Shown: positions 29,141 to 38,289 of the stretch, piece after piece
Layout of the letters: each line of letters opens with the position of its first letter
How positions within the stretch are numbered: position 1 is the stretch's first letter
DNA from: Alloactinosynnema sp. L-07
Lineage (GTDB): Bacteria; Actinomycetota; Actinomycetes; Mycobacteriales; Pseudonocardiaceae
Length of the DNA stretch: 64,000 nucleotides
Direction: 5' to 3'
Assembly (NCBI RefSeq): GCF_900070365.1
Contig: NZ_LN850107.1
Location: 620,001-684,000, forward strand
Translations under genes and position numbers: made by a program
Notes under the pieces: generated by a model
Database searches by the model: none
What the model saw: the letters and a program-made list of their open reading frames with translations, nothing else
Told to the model about the DNA's origin: nothing

Positions 29141-30187
29141 CTATTCCGGCTTCTCGGTGACTCCGGCGTCGGCGAAGGTGGCCATCTCGGCGAGGACGCG
29201 GGTGGCCATGGCGACCAGCGGGATGGCGGCCGCCGCGCCGGAACCCTCGCCGAGGCGCATGTCGAGTTCGAGGATCGGCTTGAGGTCGAGGTGGTCCAGC
29301 ACGAGCGTGTGGGCGGGCTCGACCGAGCGGTGACCGGCGATCCACCACTGGGACGCGCCCGGGGCGAGTTCCTCGGCGGCGAGGGCAGCGGCGCCCGCGA
29401 TGACGCCGTCGAGGATGACCGGGGTGCGGCGGACCGCGGCCTGGGCCAGGAAGGCGGCCATGGCGGCGATGTCGGCACCGGTCGCGGTGCGCAGCAGGGC
29501 GACCGGGTCGGCGCTGACGCGGCGGGCGCGGCGGACGGCGTCGCGGATGGCGACGGCCTTGCGCATCCAGGTCTGGTCGTCGATGCCGGTGCCGCGGCCG
29601 ACCACGGCGACGGGCTCGGCGCCGGTCAGCGCGGCGATCAGGACGGCGGCCGGGGTGGTGTTGCCGATGCCCATGTCACCCGCGACCAGCAGGTCGGCGC
29701 CGCCGTCGATCTCCTCGTCGGCGATCGCCTTGCCCGCCGCGATGGCGGCCTCGACCTCGTCCTGGGTGAGGGCGTCCTCGCGGTCGATCGCGCCGCTGGA
29801 ACGGCGGACCTTGTGCGCGGTGACCTGCTCGGGCAGACCCTCGCCGTCGGAGTCGACCGACATGTCGACCACGCGGACGGTGGCGCCAGCGGTCGCGGCC
29901 AGCACGTTGATCGCGGCGCCGCCGGTGAGGAAGTTGGCCACCATCTGCGCGGTGACCTCGCTCGGGTAGGCCGAGACGCCGTGCTTGGCGATGCCGTGGT
30001 CGCCCGCGAAGATCACCACGCGCGGGCGGGTGAACGGCTTGGGCGGGCACACGCCCTGGCAGGCCGCCACCCAGACACCGATCTCTTCCAGCCTGCCGAG
30101 TGCGCCAAGGGGCTTGGTCAGCTGCTCATGGCGGGCCACGGCCTCACGGCGGGCGGCTTCGCTGGGCGCTTCGACGGACTGGAACAC
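29141..30187 (-). CDS. cobT: Nicotinate-nucleotide:dimethylbenzimidazole phosphoribosyltransferase
   Basis: CobT makes alpha-ribazole phosphate, the lower ligand of B12. The 348 residues include the substrate loop [39 protein letters not shown] and the catalytic glutamate near residue 314 in [11 protein letters not shown] at 30187 is preceded by AGGAGG. It is the middle gene of cobU-cobT-cobS. Confidence 0.95.
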   Translation of the reverse strand: MFQSVEAPSEAARREAVARHEQLTKPLGALGRLEEIGVWVAACQGVCPPKPFTRPRVVIFAGDHGIAKHGVSAYPSEVTAQMVANFLTGGAAINVLAATAGATVRVVDMSVDSDGEGLPEQVTAHKVRRSSGAIDREDALTQDEVEAAIAAGKAIADEEIDGGADLLVAGDMGIGNTTPAAVLIAALTGAEPVAVVGRGTGIDDQTWMRKAVAIRDAVRRARRVSADPVALLRTATGADIAAMAAFLAQAAVRRTPVILDGVIAGAAALAAEELAPGASQWWIAGHRSVEPAHTLVLDHLDLKPILELDMRLGEGSGAAAAIPLVAMATRVLAEMATFADAGVTEKPE

Positions 30188-30208
30188 CGCGCGCTACCTC
30201 CTAGGACT

Positions 30209-30733
30209 TCATTTCAGCCGGAGCGGCAGGCCCGCGACCAGGAGCAGCACCTCGGTGCAGACCTCGGCCAGGGACGCGTTGACCGCTCCGAGCTCGTCGC
30301 GGAAGAGCCTGCCAGAGCGGGTCGCCGGGATGACACCCAGGCCGACCTCCGCGGAGACGACGACCAGGCTCGCCCGGCAGCCCGCCACGGCGGTGACCAG
30401 CCGGTCGCGCTGCGGGGCCAGGTCGACCCGGCTCTCCCACCCGTCGGCGTCGTCGATCACCCCGGTCAGCCAGGTCGCGATGTCGTCGACGAGCAGGGTG
30501 TCGGCGGGGGAAGCGTTGTCGAGCGCCGCGACGAGGGAATCGGTGTCCGGGGTCTCGACGGTCCGCCAAACGGCGGGGCGGCGGGAGATGTGCTCGGCGA
30601 TGCGGGCGTCCCAGTCGACGTCGCCGGGGATGCGGCGGGCGGTGGCCAGGTAGGTGGCCTCGGCCGTGACGAGCCCTTCGGCGTGCGCCGATTTTCCTGA
30701 CCGCGCCCCGCCGAGCACCAGCGTCCTGTTCAC
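30209..30733 (-). CDS. cobU: Adenosylcobinamide kinase/guanylyltransferase
   Basis: This bifunctional enzyme phosphorylates adenosylcobinamide and then transfers GMP. The 174 residues have the P-loop GGARSGKS at 8-15, ATARRIPGDVDWDARI with the arginine/aspartate region, and VSAEVGLGVIP. GTG at 30733 sets the P-loop at the usual distance from the start; an ATG upstream (30862) would overlap the divergent small gene. It is the first gene of the operon and no cobalamin riboswitch fits in the 25-bp divergent gap. Confidence 0.93.
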   Translation of the reverse strand: MNRTLVLGGARSGKSAHAEGLVTAEATYLATARRIPGDVDWDARIAEHISRRPAVWRTVETPDTDSLVAALDNASPADTLLVDDIATWLTGVIDDADGWESRVDLAPQRDRLVTAVAGCRASLVVVSAEVGLGVIPATRSGRLFRDELGAVNASLAEVCTEVLLLVAGLPLRLK

Positions 30734-30758
30734 GGCCGGGCACGTTACCTTTGGCCGC

Positions 30759-30962
30759 GTGAGCTTCCACTGGCGGTACGAGAACGCTTCCGGCGACGCG
30801 ATCGAGGGCCCTTCGCTGACCTTCGAGGACCAGACCGAGGCCGAGGAGTGGTTCAGCACCACCTGGTCCGACCTGCTCGCGCTGGGTGTGGACCAGGTGG
30901 TGCTGCTGGAGGGGGAGACCGAGGTCTACGGACCCATGAGCCTCCACCCACCAGCGAACTAA
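30759..30962 (+). CDS. Small conserved protein, 67 residues
   Basis: This acidic protein starts MSFHWRYENASGD and has a DQTEAEEWFSTTWSDLL helix and a VVLLEGETEVYGPMSLHP end. I know the type only as a short actinobacterial conserved protein. It has no cysteines or membrane helix. GTG at 30759 starts 25 bp from the divergent cobU start. The stop overlaps the convergent aldo/keto reductase stop by 4 bp. Confidence 0.7.
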   Translation: MSFHWRYENASGDAIEGPSLTFEDQTEAEEWFSTTWSDLLALGVDQVVLLEGETEVYGPMSLHPPAN

Positions 30963-31948
30963 GGCGTACGCGTCTGCATCGGGTCGCGTTCGATGACGCC
31001 TTCGAGGGCCTCATCGATCTTGACCAGCAGGTCGGCGTCGAGCTTCACCCCGGCGGCCTTGACGTTCTCCGCGACCTGCTCCGGCCGCGACGCGCCGACG
31101 ATGGCGGAGGCGACGTTCGGGTTCTGCAGGACCCACGCGACGGCGAGCTGAGCCAGCGTCAGGTCGGCTTCCTTCGCCAGCGGCTCCAGGTTCTGCACGG
31201 CGGTGAGGACGTCGTCGCGCAGCCAGTTGGCGATCATGTTCTTGCCGCCCGCCTCGTCGGTCGCCCGCGAGCCCGCCGGGGCCTCGGCGCCCGGCTTGTA
31301 CTTGCCGGTGAGCACACCCTGAGCGATCGGCGACCAAACGATCTGCGAGATGCCCTCACGTTCACACGCGGGGACGACCTGCTCCTCGATGATCCGCCAC
31401 AGCATCGAGTACTGCGGCTGGCTGGAGATCAGCGGCACGTTCAGCTCACGGGCCAGCGCCGCGCCCCGGGTGATCTGCTCGGCGTTCCACTCGGAGACGC
31501 CGACGTAGAGCACTTTGCCCTGGCGGACCAGGTCGGCGAAGGCGAGCATGGTCTCTTCCAGCGGCACGGTCCGGTCGAACCGGTGCGCCTGGTAGAGGTC
31601 GACGTAGTCGGTGCCGAGCCGCTTCAGCGACGCGTGCGCTGACTCCATGATGTGCTTGCGGCCCAAGCCTTTGTCGTTGGGACCGCCGGGGCCGGTCGGC
31701 CAGAAGACCTTGGTGAAGATCTCCAGGCCCTCGCGCCGCTCACCGGCGAGCGCCCGGCCGAGGACGGACTCCGCCTTGGTGTTGGCGTACACGTCGGCGG
31801 TGTCGAAAGTCGTTATGCCCGCGTCGAGGGCGGCCCGCACACACGCGTGCGCGGCGTCTTCCTCCACTTGGGAGCCGTGGGTGAGCCAGTTGCCGTAGGA
31901 GATCTCGCTGACGTTCAGGCCGCTGCGGCCTAGGCGACGAAACTGCAT
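30959..31948 (-). CDS. Aldo/keto reductase (AKR6/YajO-type)
   Basis: This NADPH-dependent (beta/alpha)8 oxidoreductase of 329 residues has the catalytic tetrad Asp49, Tyr54, Lys80 and His122 in sequence (FDTADVY, IFTKV, YQAHRFD). VVWSPIAQGVLTGKY and the C-terminal NADP-site stretch IVGASRPEQVAENV are also present. It resembles voltage-gated potassium-channel beta-subunit-like AKRs. The physiological substrate is unknown. ATG at 31948 lies inside the 3' end of the preceding DUF397 gene (19-bp overlap). Confidence 0.92.
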   Translation of the reverse strand: MQFRRLGRSGLNVSEISYGNWLTHGSQVEEDAAHACVRAALDAGITTFDTADVYANTKAESVLGRALAGERREGLEIFTKVFWPTGPGGPNDKGLGRKHIMESAHASLKRLGTDYVDLYQAHRFDRTVPLEETMLAFADLVRQGKVLYVGVSEWNAEQITRGAALARELNVPLISSQPQYSMLWRIIEEQVVPACEREGISQIVWSPIAQGVLTGKYKPGAEAPAGSRATDEAGGKNMIANWLRDDVLTAVQNLEPLAKEADLTLAQLAVAWVLQNPNVASAIVGASRPEQVAENVKAAGVKLDADLLVKIDEALEGVIERDPMQTRTP

Positions 31949-32109
31949 GACTCCGAGACTAGGCGCTGCCAGGCGGCCTCGCCGAAGGTCAGGTCGCCGC
32001 CTGCGGGGTTCTTGGAGTCCCGCACACGCACGTCGGCCTGGTAGGCCACCTCCACGCACTCGGCTTCATTGATGCTGCTGAAGCTCGACTTGCGCCACTG
32101 TGCGTGCAT
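31930..32109 (-). CDS. DUF397 protein
   Basis: This 59-residue protein reads MHAQWRKSSFSSINEAECVE and then VRVRDSKNPAGGDLTFGEAAW, the standard DUF397 pattern (W.KSS.S, ECVEVA, VRDSK.P.G). Such proteins pair with XRE/DUF5753 regulators in actinomycetes (WhiJ-like systems in Streptomyces). It starts 6 bp after the regulator stop with GGAGCTGA upstream. It overlaps the aldo/keto reductase by 19 bp, so the three genes are likely one transcript. How DUF397 acts is not well known; antagonism of the regulator is the usual proposal. Confidence 0.9.
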   Translation of the reverse strand: MHAQWRKSSFSSINEAECVEVAYQADVRVRDSKNPAGGDLTFGEAAWQRLVSESCSFVA

Positions 32110-32115
32110 GGTGTT

Positions 32116-32958
32116 TCAGCTCCGTTCGTAGTCGGCCACCATCCTCGTCAGGAAGTTCACCGAATCGGCTGATCCCAACGCGATCTTCTCCAGGGTAGCC
32201 GTCCTGCTTCGAAACCTCTGGGTCGCTTTTGGTCCGTCGAGGAAGCCGGACGCGCCTTCGGCCTCGACGTAGACGATCGGCGGGGCTTCGCGGAACTCCA
32301 TCAGCGAGTACATGCCCGGATTCATGTATCCGCCGTGCCGAAACGGGATGACGCGAATGGTGATGTTCGGCTGCTGTGCTCGACCGATCAGCCAGTGCAG
32401 TTGCTGGACCATGACTTCGGAGCCGCCGAACGGCCTGCGAAGGGCCGCCTCATCGAGCAGCGCGACGTATTGGGGGGCAACGATCTTTCCCAGGATCTCC
32501 TGCCGCTTGAGTCGCGCTTCGATTCGCTCCTGCACGACAAGGTCGTCGGCGTTCGCGTGGACTGCCATCGATCGCATGTAGGCAGGGGTTTGCAACAAAC
32601 CTGGCACCATGAACGGTGCGAAGTGAACGATCAGTTTGGCTTCGGCTTCGAATCCCGCCAGGGCAGGAAGAAGGCGCGGGAGTTGATCTCCGGTCTCAAG
32701 CCAGTGGGGCTCGTGGACCTTCGCGGCGAGGTCCAGGATGTCATCCCGTTCGTCGCCGGTCACGCCGTAGATCGCCAGTAGTGCGGCCACGTTCACCAGC
32801 GATGGCGCCCGTTTCCCGTTCTCGGTCCTGCTCAGGCTGGCGAGTGACATCCCAGCCGCCGCACACACCTGCCTGCCGGTCTTGGCCGCCCTCGTGCGAG
32901 CCGCCTGCAACCCCATACCCAATGCGCGCGCCCTTGCGGGCTGACGATCCCTGATCAT
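32116..32958 (-). CDS. XRE-family regulator with DUF5753 domain
   Basis: This 280-residue protein has an N-terminal helix-turn-helix (residues about 16-55, AAAGMSLASLSRTENGKRAPS). The C-terminal DUF5753 part has the typical VPGLLQTPAYMRS, QEILGK and RVIPFRHGGYMNPGMYSLMEF segments. It belongs to the large WhiJ-like family expanded in actinomycetes, next to its DUF397 partner. A 22-bp perfect inverted repeat covers its own start codon, consistent with autoregulation. Confidence 0.93.
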   Translation of the reverse strand: MIRDRQPARARALGMGLQAARTRAAKTGRQVCAAAGMSLASLSRTENGKRAPSLVNVAALLAIYGVTGDERDDILDLAAKVHEPHWLETGDQLPRLLPALAGFEAEAKLIVHFAPFMVPGLLQTPAYMRSMAVHANADDLVVQERIEARLKRQEILGKIVAPQYVALLDEAALRRPFGGSEVMVQQLHWLIGRAQQPNITIRVIPFRHGGYMNPGMYSLMEFREAPPIVYVEAEGASGFLDGPKATQRFRSRTATLEKIALGSADSVNFLTRMVADYERS

Positions 32959-32977
32959 GGGTCAATTGAGACCCATG
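32956..32977. promoter_or_regulatory. Inverted repeat spanning the XRE gene start codon
   Basis: CATGGGTC-N6-GACCCATG has perfect 8-bp arms and an AT-rich centre (AATTGA). It includes the ATG of the DUF5753 regulator. It is a likely operator for autoregulation. Confidence 0.55.
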
Positions 32978-33031
32978 CACCCGTAGTCAGCAACGTGCAC
33001 CTTCGGGTGATTGTTGCCGGGGCGGAAAGTC

Positions 33032-33682
33032 TTAGACCTTGTCGCCGGGGGAGACGCGGGGCTTGGGGGCGCGCAGTTTGCGGATCTGGGAGGCGCGCAC
33101 GAAGGCGTACCAGCCGACCGACGCCCCGCGGATGTTCTCCTTGGGGAACTTCGCGCGGGCCAGCCTGGTGAAGCGGCGGCCGTTGATGACACCTTCGATG
33201 ATCATCAGGATCAGCATCACCAGGGACGCGAGCGTCGCGTACTGCTGGATGGCGAAGTTCTGCACGAACATCGACATCACCACCAACAGCGCCAGCGGCA
33301 TGAACAGGCCCAGCAGGTTGCGCTTGCCGTCGACCAGGTCGCGCACATACGCCTTGACCGGGCCGCGGTCGCGCGGCATCAGGTACTTCTCGTCGCCGCT
33401 GAGCATGCGCTGGCGCTGCTCGACGCGCTGGTCCTTCCGCTTGGCGGCCAGCGCTTTGCGCTCTTCCTTCGAGCCGCGCGCGCGGCGCATGGCCTCGCGG
33501 GAGGTCTTCGGCGGGGGCGGGACGGGGCCGCGCTTTCGGCCTTCGGCCTCGCGGCGCTTGGGGGTGGGCCTGCCCTTGCCGGGGGTGTGTCCCTTGGGCA
33601 CGTCCTCGCCCACGGCGACGGCGGACTCCTCGTCTACCTGGGAGTCGGCACTGTCTGCTGCGTTACGGCGAAGGAACCTCAC
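33032..33682 (-). CDS. DUF3043 membrane protein
   Basis: This 216-residue protein has a long, highly charged N-terminal half (many Arg/Lys/Pro, residues 25-115), two membrane helices (about 124-142 and 147-165) and a basic C-terminal tail. MPRDRGPVKAYVRDLVDGKRN before the first helix is the DUF3043 hallmark. Function is unknown; the basic N-terminus suggests binding to nucleic acid or anionic lipid on the cytoplasmic side, which is inference. It is divergent from the glycerate kinase gene. Confidence 0.85.
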   Translation of the reverse strand: MRFLRRNAADSADSQVDEESAVAVGEDVPKGHTPGKGRPTPKRREAEGRKRGPVPPPPKTSREAMRRARGSKEERKALAAKRKDQRVEQRQRMLSGDEKYLMPRDRGPVKAYVRDLVDGKRNLLGLFMPLALLVVMSMFVQNFAIQQYATLASLVMLILMIIEGVINGRRFTRLARAKFPKENIRGASVGWYAFVRASQIRKLRAPKPRVSPGDKV

Positions 33683-33726
33683 AGCGACAAGGGTAGAACA
33701 GGGGTGATGATCGCTACGCTGCGCCC

Positions 33727-34839
33727 ATGCGAGTCGTCATCGCCCCGGACTGCTTCGGCGGCACTCTGACCGCCACCGAGGCCGCCGAGGCCATCGCCGA
33801 GGGGTGGCGGCGGGCCTCGCCCGACGACGAACTGGCCCTGCGGCCGCTGGCCGACGGCGGACCGGGCTTCGTCAGCGTCATCCATACCGCCATGGGCGGA
33901 GTGCTGCATCGCGCGACGGTGACCGGGCCGCTGGGCAGTCCTGTCGCGGCGACCTGGCTGATGCGCGGCGGCGTCGCCTACATCGAGTCGGCGGAGGCGG
34001 CGGGCCTGCATCTGGTCCCGGCCGAGCGTCGTCCGCAGGTGTGCGAGCACGTCACCACGCGCGGTGTCGGCGAGCTCATCGCCGCGGCCAGGGACAAAGG
34101 CGCGCACGAGATCATCGTCGGCCTAGGCGGCAGCGCGACCACAGACGGCGGGTCGGGCGCGCTGACCGCGCTCGGCGTCACCGGGATCGACGGCATGGGC
34201 TCGCCGTTGCTGCCCGGTGCCCTTGGCGACTGCGTGCGGGTCGACGGCGTGGCCGACATCGGCCGGGCCGTCCTGATCGCCGCGTCCGACGTGGAGAACC
34301 CGCTGCTCGGCCCGCACGGGGCCGCCGCGACATTCGGCCCGCAGAAGGGCGCCGACCCGGCCGGGGTCGAACGGCTCGACCGCGCGCTGACCACGTGGGC
34401 GGACTCGATCGCCGCGTGGGCCGGGCGTGATGTCCGTGACACCCCCGGCGCGGGCGCGGCGGGCGGGCTCGGGTTCGCCCTGCTCGCGTTGGGCGCGGAG
34501 ATGAAGTCCGGGGCCGACATCGTCAGCGGCGCGACCAACCTCAGCGCGTCGATCGGCTGGGCCGACCTGGTGATCACCGGGGAGGGCAGCTTCGACTGGC
34601 AGTCACTGCGCGGCAAGCTCGTGACCAGGGTCGCGGGCGTCGCGGCGGCCCGTGGCGTGCCGTGTTTGGCGTTGGCCGGGCAGGTCGCGGTGGGGCGCAG
34701 GCAGGCCGCCGCGGCGGGCGTCGAGGCGGCGTACTCGGTGGTCGACCACGTGGGCTCGGTCGAGGCGTCCATGGCCGACCCGGCGGGCACGCTGGCCGAC
34801 CTCGCCGAGCACGTGGCGGGCCAGTGGGCCAAAGGGTGA
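33727..34839 (+). CDS. Glycerate kinase (GckA/GLXK type)
   Basis: This enzyme phosphorylates glycerate (2- or 3-phosphoglycerate product not decidable from sequence). The 370 residues start MRVVIAPDCFGGTLTATEAAEAI and have PLADGGPGF, GLGGSATTDGG, AASDVENPLLG, GAGAAGGLGF and ITGEGSFDWQS, all family blocks. Family members read F-K-GT/S-L where this one has FGGTL. It corresponds in position to mycobacterial Rv2205c. Confidence 0.92.
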   Translation: MRVVIAPDCFGGTLTATEAAEAIAEGWRRASPDDELALRPLADGGPGFVSVIHTAMGGVLHRATVTGPLGSPVAATWLMRGGVAYIESAEAAGLHLVPAERRPQVCEHVTTRGVGELIAAARDKGAHEIIVGLGGSATTDGGSGALTALGVTGIDGMGSPLLPGALGDCVRVDGVADIGRAVLIAASDVENPLLGPHGAAATFGPQKGADPAGVERLDRALTTWADSIAAWAGRDVRDTPGAGAAGGLGFALLALGAEMKSGADIVSGATNLSASIGWADLVITGEGSFDWQSLRGKLVTRVAGVAAARGVPCLALAGQVAVGRRQAAAAGVEAAYSVVDHVGSVEASMADPAGTLADLAEHVAGQWAKG

Positions 34840-34958
34840 CCGCTGTCACGGAGAAATTCTCTGGACTGCGCCTGTGACACCATGGAGGGCGGAACATTCC
34901 GGGACGTACCCTTGTTGGACGGGGCGTACCGCCCGAGTAGGACTGCCTAGGGAGAACG

Positions 34959-35327
34959 ATGACGACCGCTCAGGAGAACACCGCCGAAGCGGCCACCACC
35001 ACCCACGGTGTGGTGCTGTCGGACGCCGCCGCCGAGAAGGCCAAGGCCCTGCTCGAGCAGGAAGGCCGCGACGACATGCACCTGCGCATCGCGGTCCAGC
35101 CCGGCGGCTGCGCGGGCCTGCGCTACCAGCTCTTCTTCGACGAGCGCGCGCTCGACGGTGACCTGTACGCCGAGTTCGGCGGCGTCAAGGTGGCCGTGGA
35201 CCGCATGAGCGCCCCGTACGTCCAGGGCGCAGTGATCGACTTCGTCGACACGATCGAGAAGCAGGGTTTCACCATCGACAACCCGAACGCCGGCGGCAGC
35301 TGCGCCTGCGGCGATAGTTTTCACTGA
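34959..35327 (+). CDS. A-type iron-sulfur cluster carrier (ErpA/IscA)
   Basis: This 122-residue HesB-fold protein delivers Fe-S clusters to client apoproteins. The three cluster cysteines are Cys51 (QPGGCAGLRY) and Cys115/Cys117 (SCACGDSFH). The first 18 residues are a polar extension. It is followed by a hairpin terminator and lies in the same order as mycobacterial Rv2204c. LipA and the respiratory Rieske protein in this window are plausible clients. Confidence 0.94.
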   Translation: MTTAQENTAEAATTTHGVVLSDAAAEKAKALLEQEGRDDMHLRIAVQPGGCAGLRYQLFFDERALDGDLYAEFGGVKVAVDRMSAPYVQGAVIDFVDTIEKQGFTIDNPNAGGSCACGDSFH

Positions 35328-35333
35328 TACATG

Positions 35334-35352
35334 GCCCGCCCTTCGGGCGGGC
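35334..35352 (+). terminator. Hairpin terminator after the Fe-S carrier gene
   Basis: Perfect 8-bp arms (35334-35341 and 35345-35352, GCCCGCCC type) with a TTC loop lie 6 bp beyond the stop codon. Confidence 0.75.
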
Positions 35353-35353
35353 G

Positions 35354-35462
35354 GCCCGGTCGCTCTTAGGTGACGAGAACGGGGCCTCTTTTCCAGGCGA
35401 TCAACTGCTAGCGCAGTCGACCACCAGGAAAAGAGGCCCCGTTCTCGTCACCGCGACCGGGC
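35354..35462. repeat. Long hairpin-forming inverted-repeat element
   Basis: Perfect 26-bp arms (35369-35394 and 35427-35452) are flanked by a further 10-bp arm pair (35354-35363 and 35453-35462), with a 5-nt bulge (TCTTA) on one side only. The 32-nt centre holds its own small hairpin (ACTGC-TAGC-GCAGT). It lies between two convergent genes. It may be a very strong two-way terminator or a small MITE-like element. Confidence 0.7.
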
Positions 35463-35508
35463 GCGGTGGTCGGCTCTAGAACAAGCGCAGTGGTCGGCTC
35501 TAAATAAA
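35461..35508. repeat. Two tandem 24-bp direct repeats
   Basis: Unit 1 (35461-35484) and unit 2 (35485-35508) share the core GTGGTCGGCTCTA and agree at about 19-20 of 24 positions. The second unit overlaps the stop codon of the small ORF at 35500. Confidence 0.65.
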
Positions 35509-35664
35509 GGCATCCATGTCGGCGACCTGTGCGGCCGTCGCGTCATCGACTGACCAGTTGGGGTAGCGGGGGCCAGGGACGGCCGACGGCTCGATGTGCG
35601 GGGACGTGATGTCGGCGCAGTCGGCGATCAGTTCGTCCATGGTGTCCGGATCTGGTGTGCCCAT
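35500..35664 (-). CDS. Possible 54-residue protein
   Basis: This acidic small ORF starts MGTPDPDTMDELIADCADIT and contains PGPRYPNWSVDDA. Third positions are mostly G/C in the middle of the ORF, which supports coding, but the last codons (TTT ATT) run into repeat DNA. The upstream GGGGC is a weak ribosome site. No homolog is recognised. It is convergent with the Fe-S carrier gene. Confidence 0.45.
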   Translation of the reverse strand: MGTPDPDTMDELIADCADITSPHIEPSAVPGPRYPNWSVDDATAAQVADMDAFI

Positions 35665-35716
35665 GCCCCGACGTTAGGCAACCTGACGGAACCTGGACAC
35701 CCATACCAAACGGTAG

Positions 35717-36796
<1,080 letters not shown>

Positions 36797-36867
36797 GCTT
36801 GATCGGTTACCGCTGGTCAGAATTCCTTACACAGGTCTGACATATGCCTTTTGGCCCCTTCCGCTAG

Positions 36868-36905
36868 GCCGTTTGTCCCCGACCCTTGGGTTGGGGACAA
36901 ACGGC
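36868..36905 (+). promoter_or_regulatory. Large hairpin just before the flavoprotein ribosome site
   Basis: Arms of 17 bp (36868-36884 and 36889-36905, GCCGTTTGTCCCC type) with one G-T pair and a CTTG loop end 1 bp before the GGGAGG ribosome site of the next gene. It could terminate adoK transcripts, attenuate the flavoprotein gene or be a protein-binding site. Confidence 0.6.
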
Positions 36906-36918
36906 TGGGAGGTCGACG

Positions 36919-38289
36919 ATGGGCAACTGGGATCAACTTCGCGACAGTCTCGACGGCGGCTTGGTGACCCGCGACGACGAGGGCTACGAGGACGTCCGCG
37001 CGCTCTTCAACAGCGCGATCGAGACCCGTCCGCTCGCCATCGCGCAATGCGCCTCGGTCGAGGATGTGCGGCGGGCGCTGCGGCACGCCAGGGACGCCGG
37101 GCTGCCGCTGGCGGTTCGTTCCGGCGGACACAGTGTCGCGGGGGCGTCGCTGGTGGCCGACGGCCTGGTCATCGACATGCGGGGGCTCAACTCGGTCACG
37201 GTCGACCCGGCCGCGCGCACGGCGACGGTCGGCGGCGGCGCGACCTGGTCGCACTTCGACCGGGCCTGCCAGCCGCACGGGCTGGCCACGACCGGCGGGC
37301 GGATCTCCACCACCGGCGTCGGCGGGCTCACCCTCGGCGGCGGCTCCGGCTGGTTTGAGCGCAAATGGGGCCTGGCCTGCGACAACCTGCTCTCGGTCGA
37401 TCTCGTCACCGCGGCCGGGGAATGCATCACCGCCAGCGAGACGGAGAACCCGGACCTGTTCTGGGCGCTGCACGGCGGCGGCGGCAACTTCGGCGTCGCC
37501 ACGTCGTTCACCTTCCGGCTGTACCCGCTGGCGGCGTGCTCGATCGCGCTGCTGCTGTGGCCGTCCGAATTCGGACTCGCGGTCTCGCGGCGATGGCGCG
37601 ACATCATGCTCGACGCCCCGGAGGAGATCGGCGGCGCGGCGGCCTACCTGACCGGACCACCCGAAGAGTTCGTCGGCAACCTGGTCGGCAAGCGCTGCGC
37701 GGCCGCGATCGTGACGTGCATGGGCCCGGTCGAGGAACTGCGCGCGGTCATCGCGCCGCTGCTGGAGCTGGCGCCGCCGGTTGAAGTGGTCATGGACGTG
37801 CCCTACGCGGACATGCAGTGCATGCTCGACGACCCGCCCGGGATGCGGAACTACTGGTCGGCCGACTACCTGACCGACCTGCCCGACGCCGCGCTCGACG
37901 TCTTCTGCGCAGGGGGCGAGGACATGATCTCGCCGTCGGCGTCACAGCTGCTGATGTTGCCGTGGGGCGGGGCGGTGGCCCGGAACGCGGGAACGTCGGC
38001 CATGGCCAACCGGGATGTGGCGTGGGTCGTGCACCCGTTCGGGATCTGGGAGGACCCGGCAGACGACGAGCAGGGCCGGGACTGGACGCACGCCGTCGGC
38101 GCGGGGCTGCGCGAGTGGACGACCGGGGCGACCTACCTGAACTTCATCGGCGACGAAGGCGCCGACCGGATCATGGCCGGGTTCGGGCCGCACTACCCGA
38201 GACTCGCCGCCGTCAAGGCGCTCTACGACCCGGACAACGTGTTCAACCGCTGGCACAACGTCCAGCCGGAGGTCTCACTTCAACGCTGA
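36919..38289 (+). CDS. FAD-dependent oxidoreductase, berberine-bridge type
   Basis: This 456-residue protein has a PCMH FAD-binding domain: RSGGHSVAGASLV with the histidine usually flavinylated, GGRISTTGVGGLTLGGGSGW, and GLACDNLLSVD where a cysteine sits near the second possible linkage site. The C-terminal BBE segment is NFIGDEG..YPRLAAVKALYDPDNVF. Such enzymes oxidise sugars, alcohols or alkaloids; the substrate here is unknown. There is no signal peptide. ATG at 36919 follows GGGAGG by 6 bp. Its end overlaps the convergent map gene by 10 bp. Confidence 0.9.
   Translation: MGNWDQLRDSLDGGLVTRDDEGYEDVRALFNSAIETRPLAIAQCASVEDVRRALRHARDAGLPLAVRSGGHSVAGASLVADGLVIDMRGLNSVTVDPAARTATVGGGATWSHFDRACQPHGLATTGGRISTTGVGGLTLGGGSGWFERKWGLACDNLLSVDLVTAAGECITASETENPDLFWALHGGGGNFGVATSFTFRLYPLAACSIALLLWPSEFGLAVSRRWRDIMLDAPEEIGGAAAYLTGPPEEFVGNLVGKRCAAAIVTCMGPVEELRAVIAPLLELAPPVEVVMDVPYADMQCMLDDPPGMRNYWSADYLTDLPDAALDVFCAGGEDMISPSASQLLMLPWGGAVARNAGTSAMANRDVAWVVHPFGIWEDPADDEQGRDWTHAVGAGLREWTTGATYLNFIGDEGADRIMAGFGPHYPRLAAVKALYDPDNVFNRWHNVQPEVSLQR

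Noticed and set aside
30734..30758. Cobalamin riboswitch before cobU
   Set aside because: Only 25 bp separate cobU from the divergent gene, and no B12-box-like sequence is present in the surrounding coding DNA.
36919..38289. Firm claim of bicovalent flavin attachment in the oxidoreductase
   Set aside because: The histidine is clear and a cysteine lies in GLACDN, but I could not confirm it is the linking position without an alignment.
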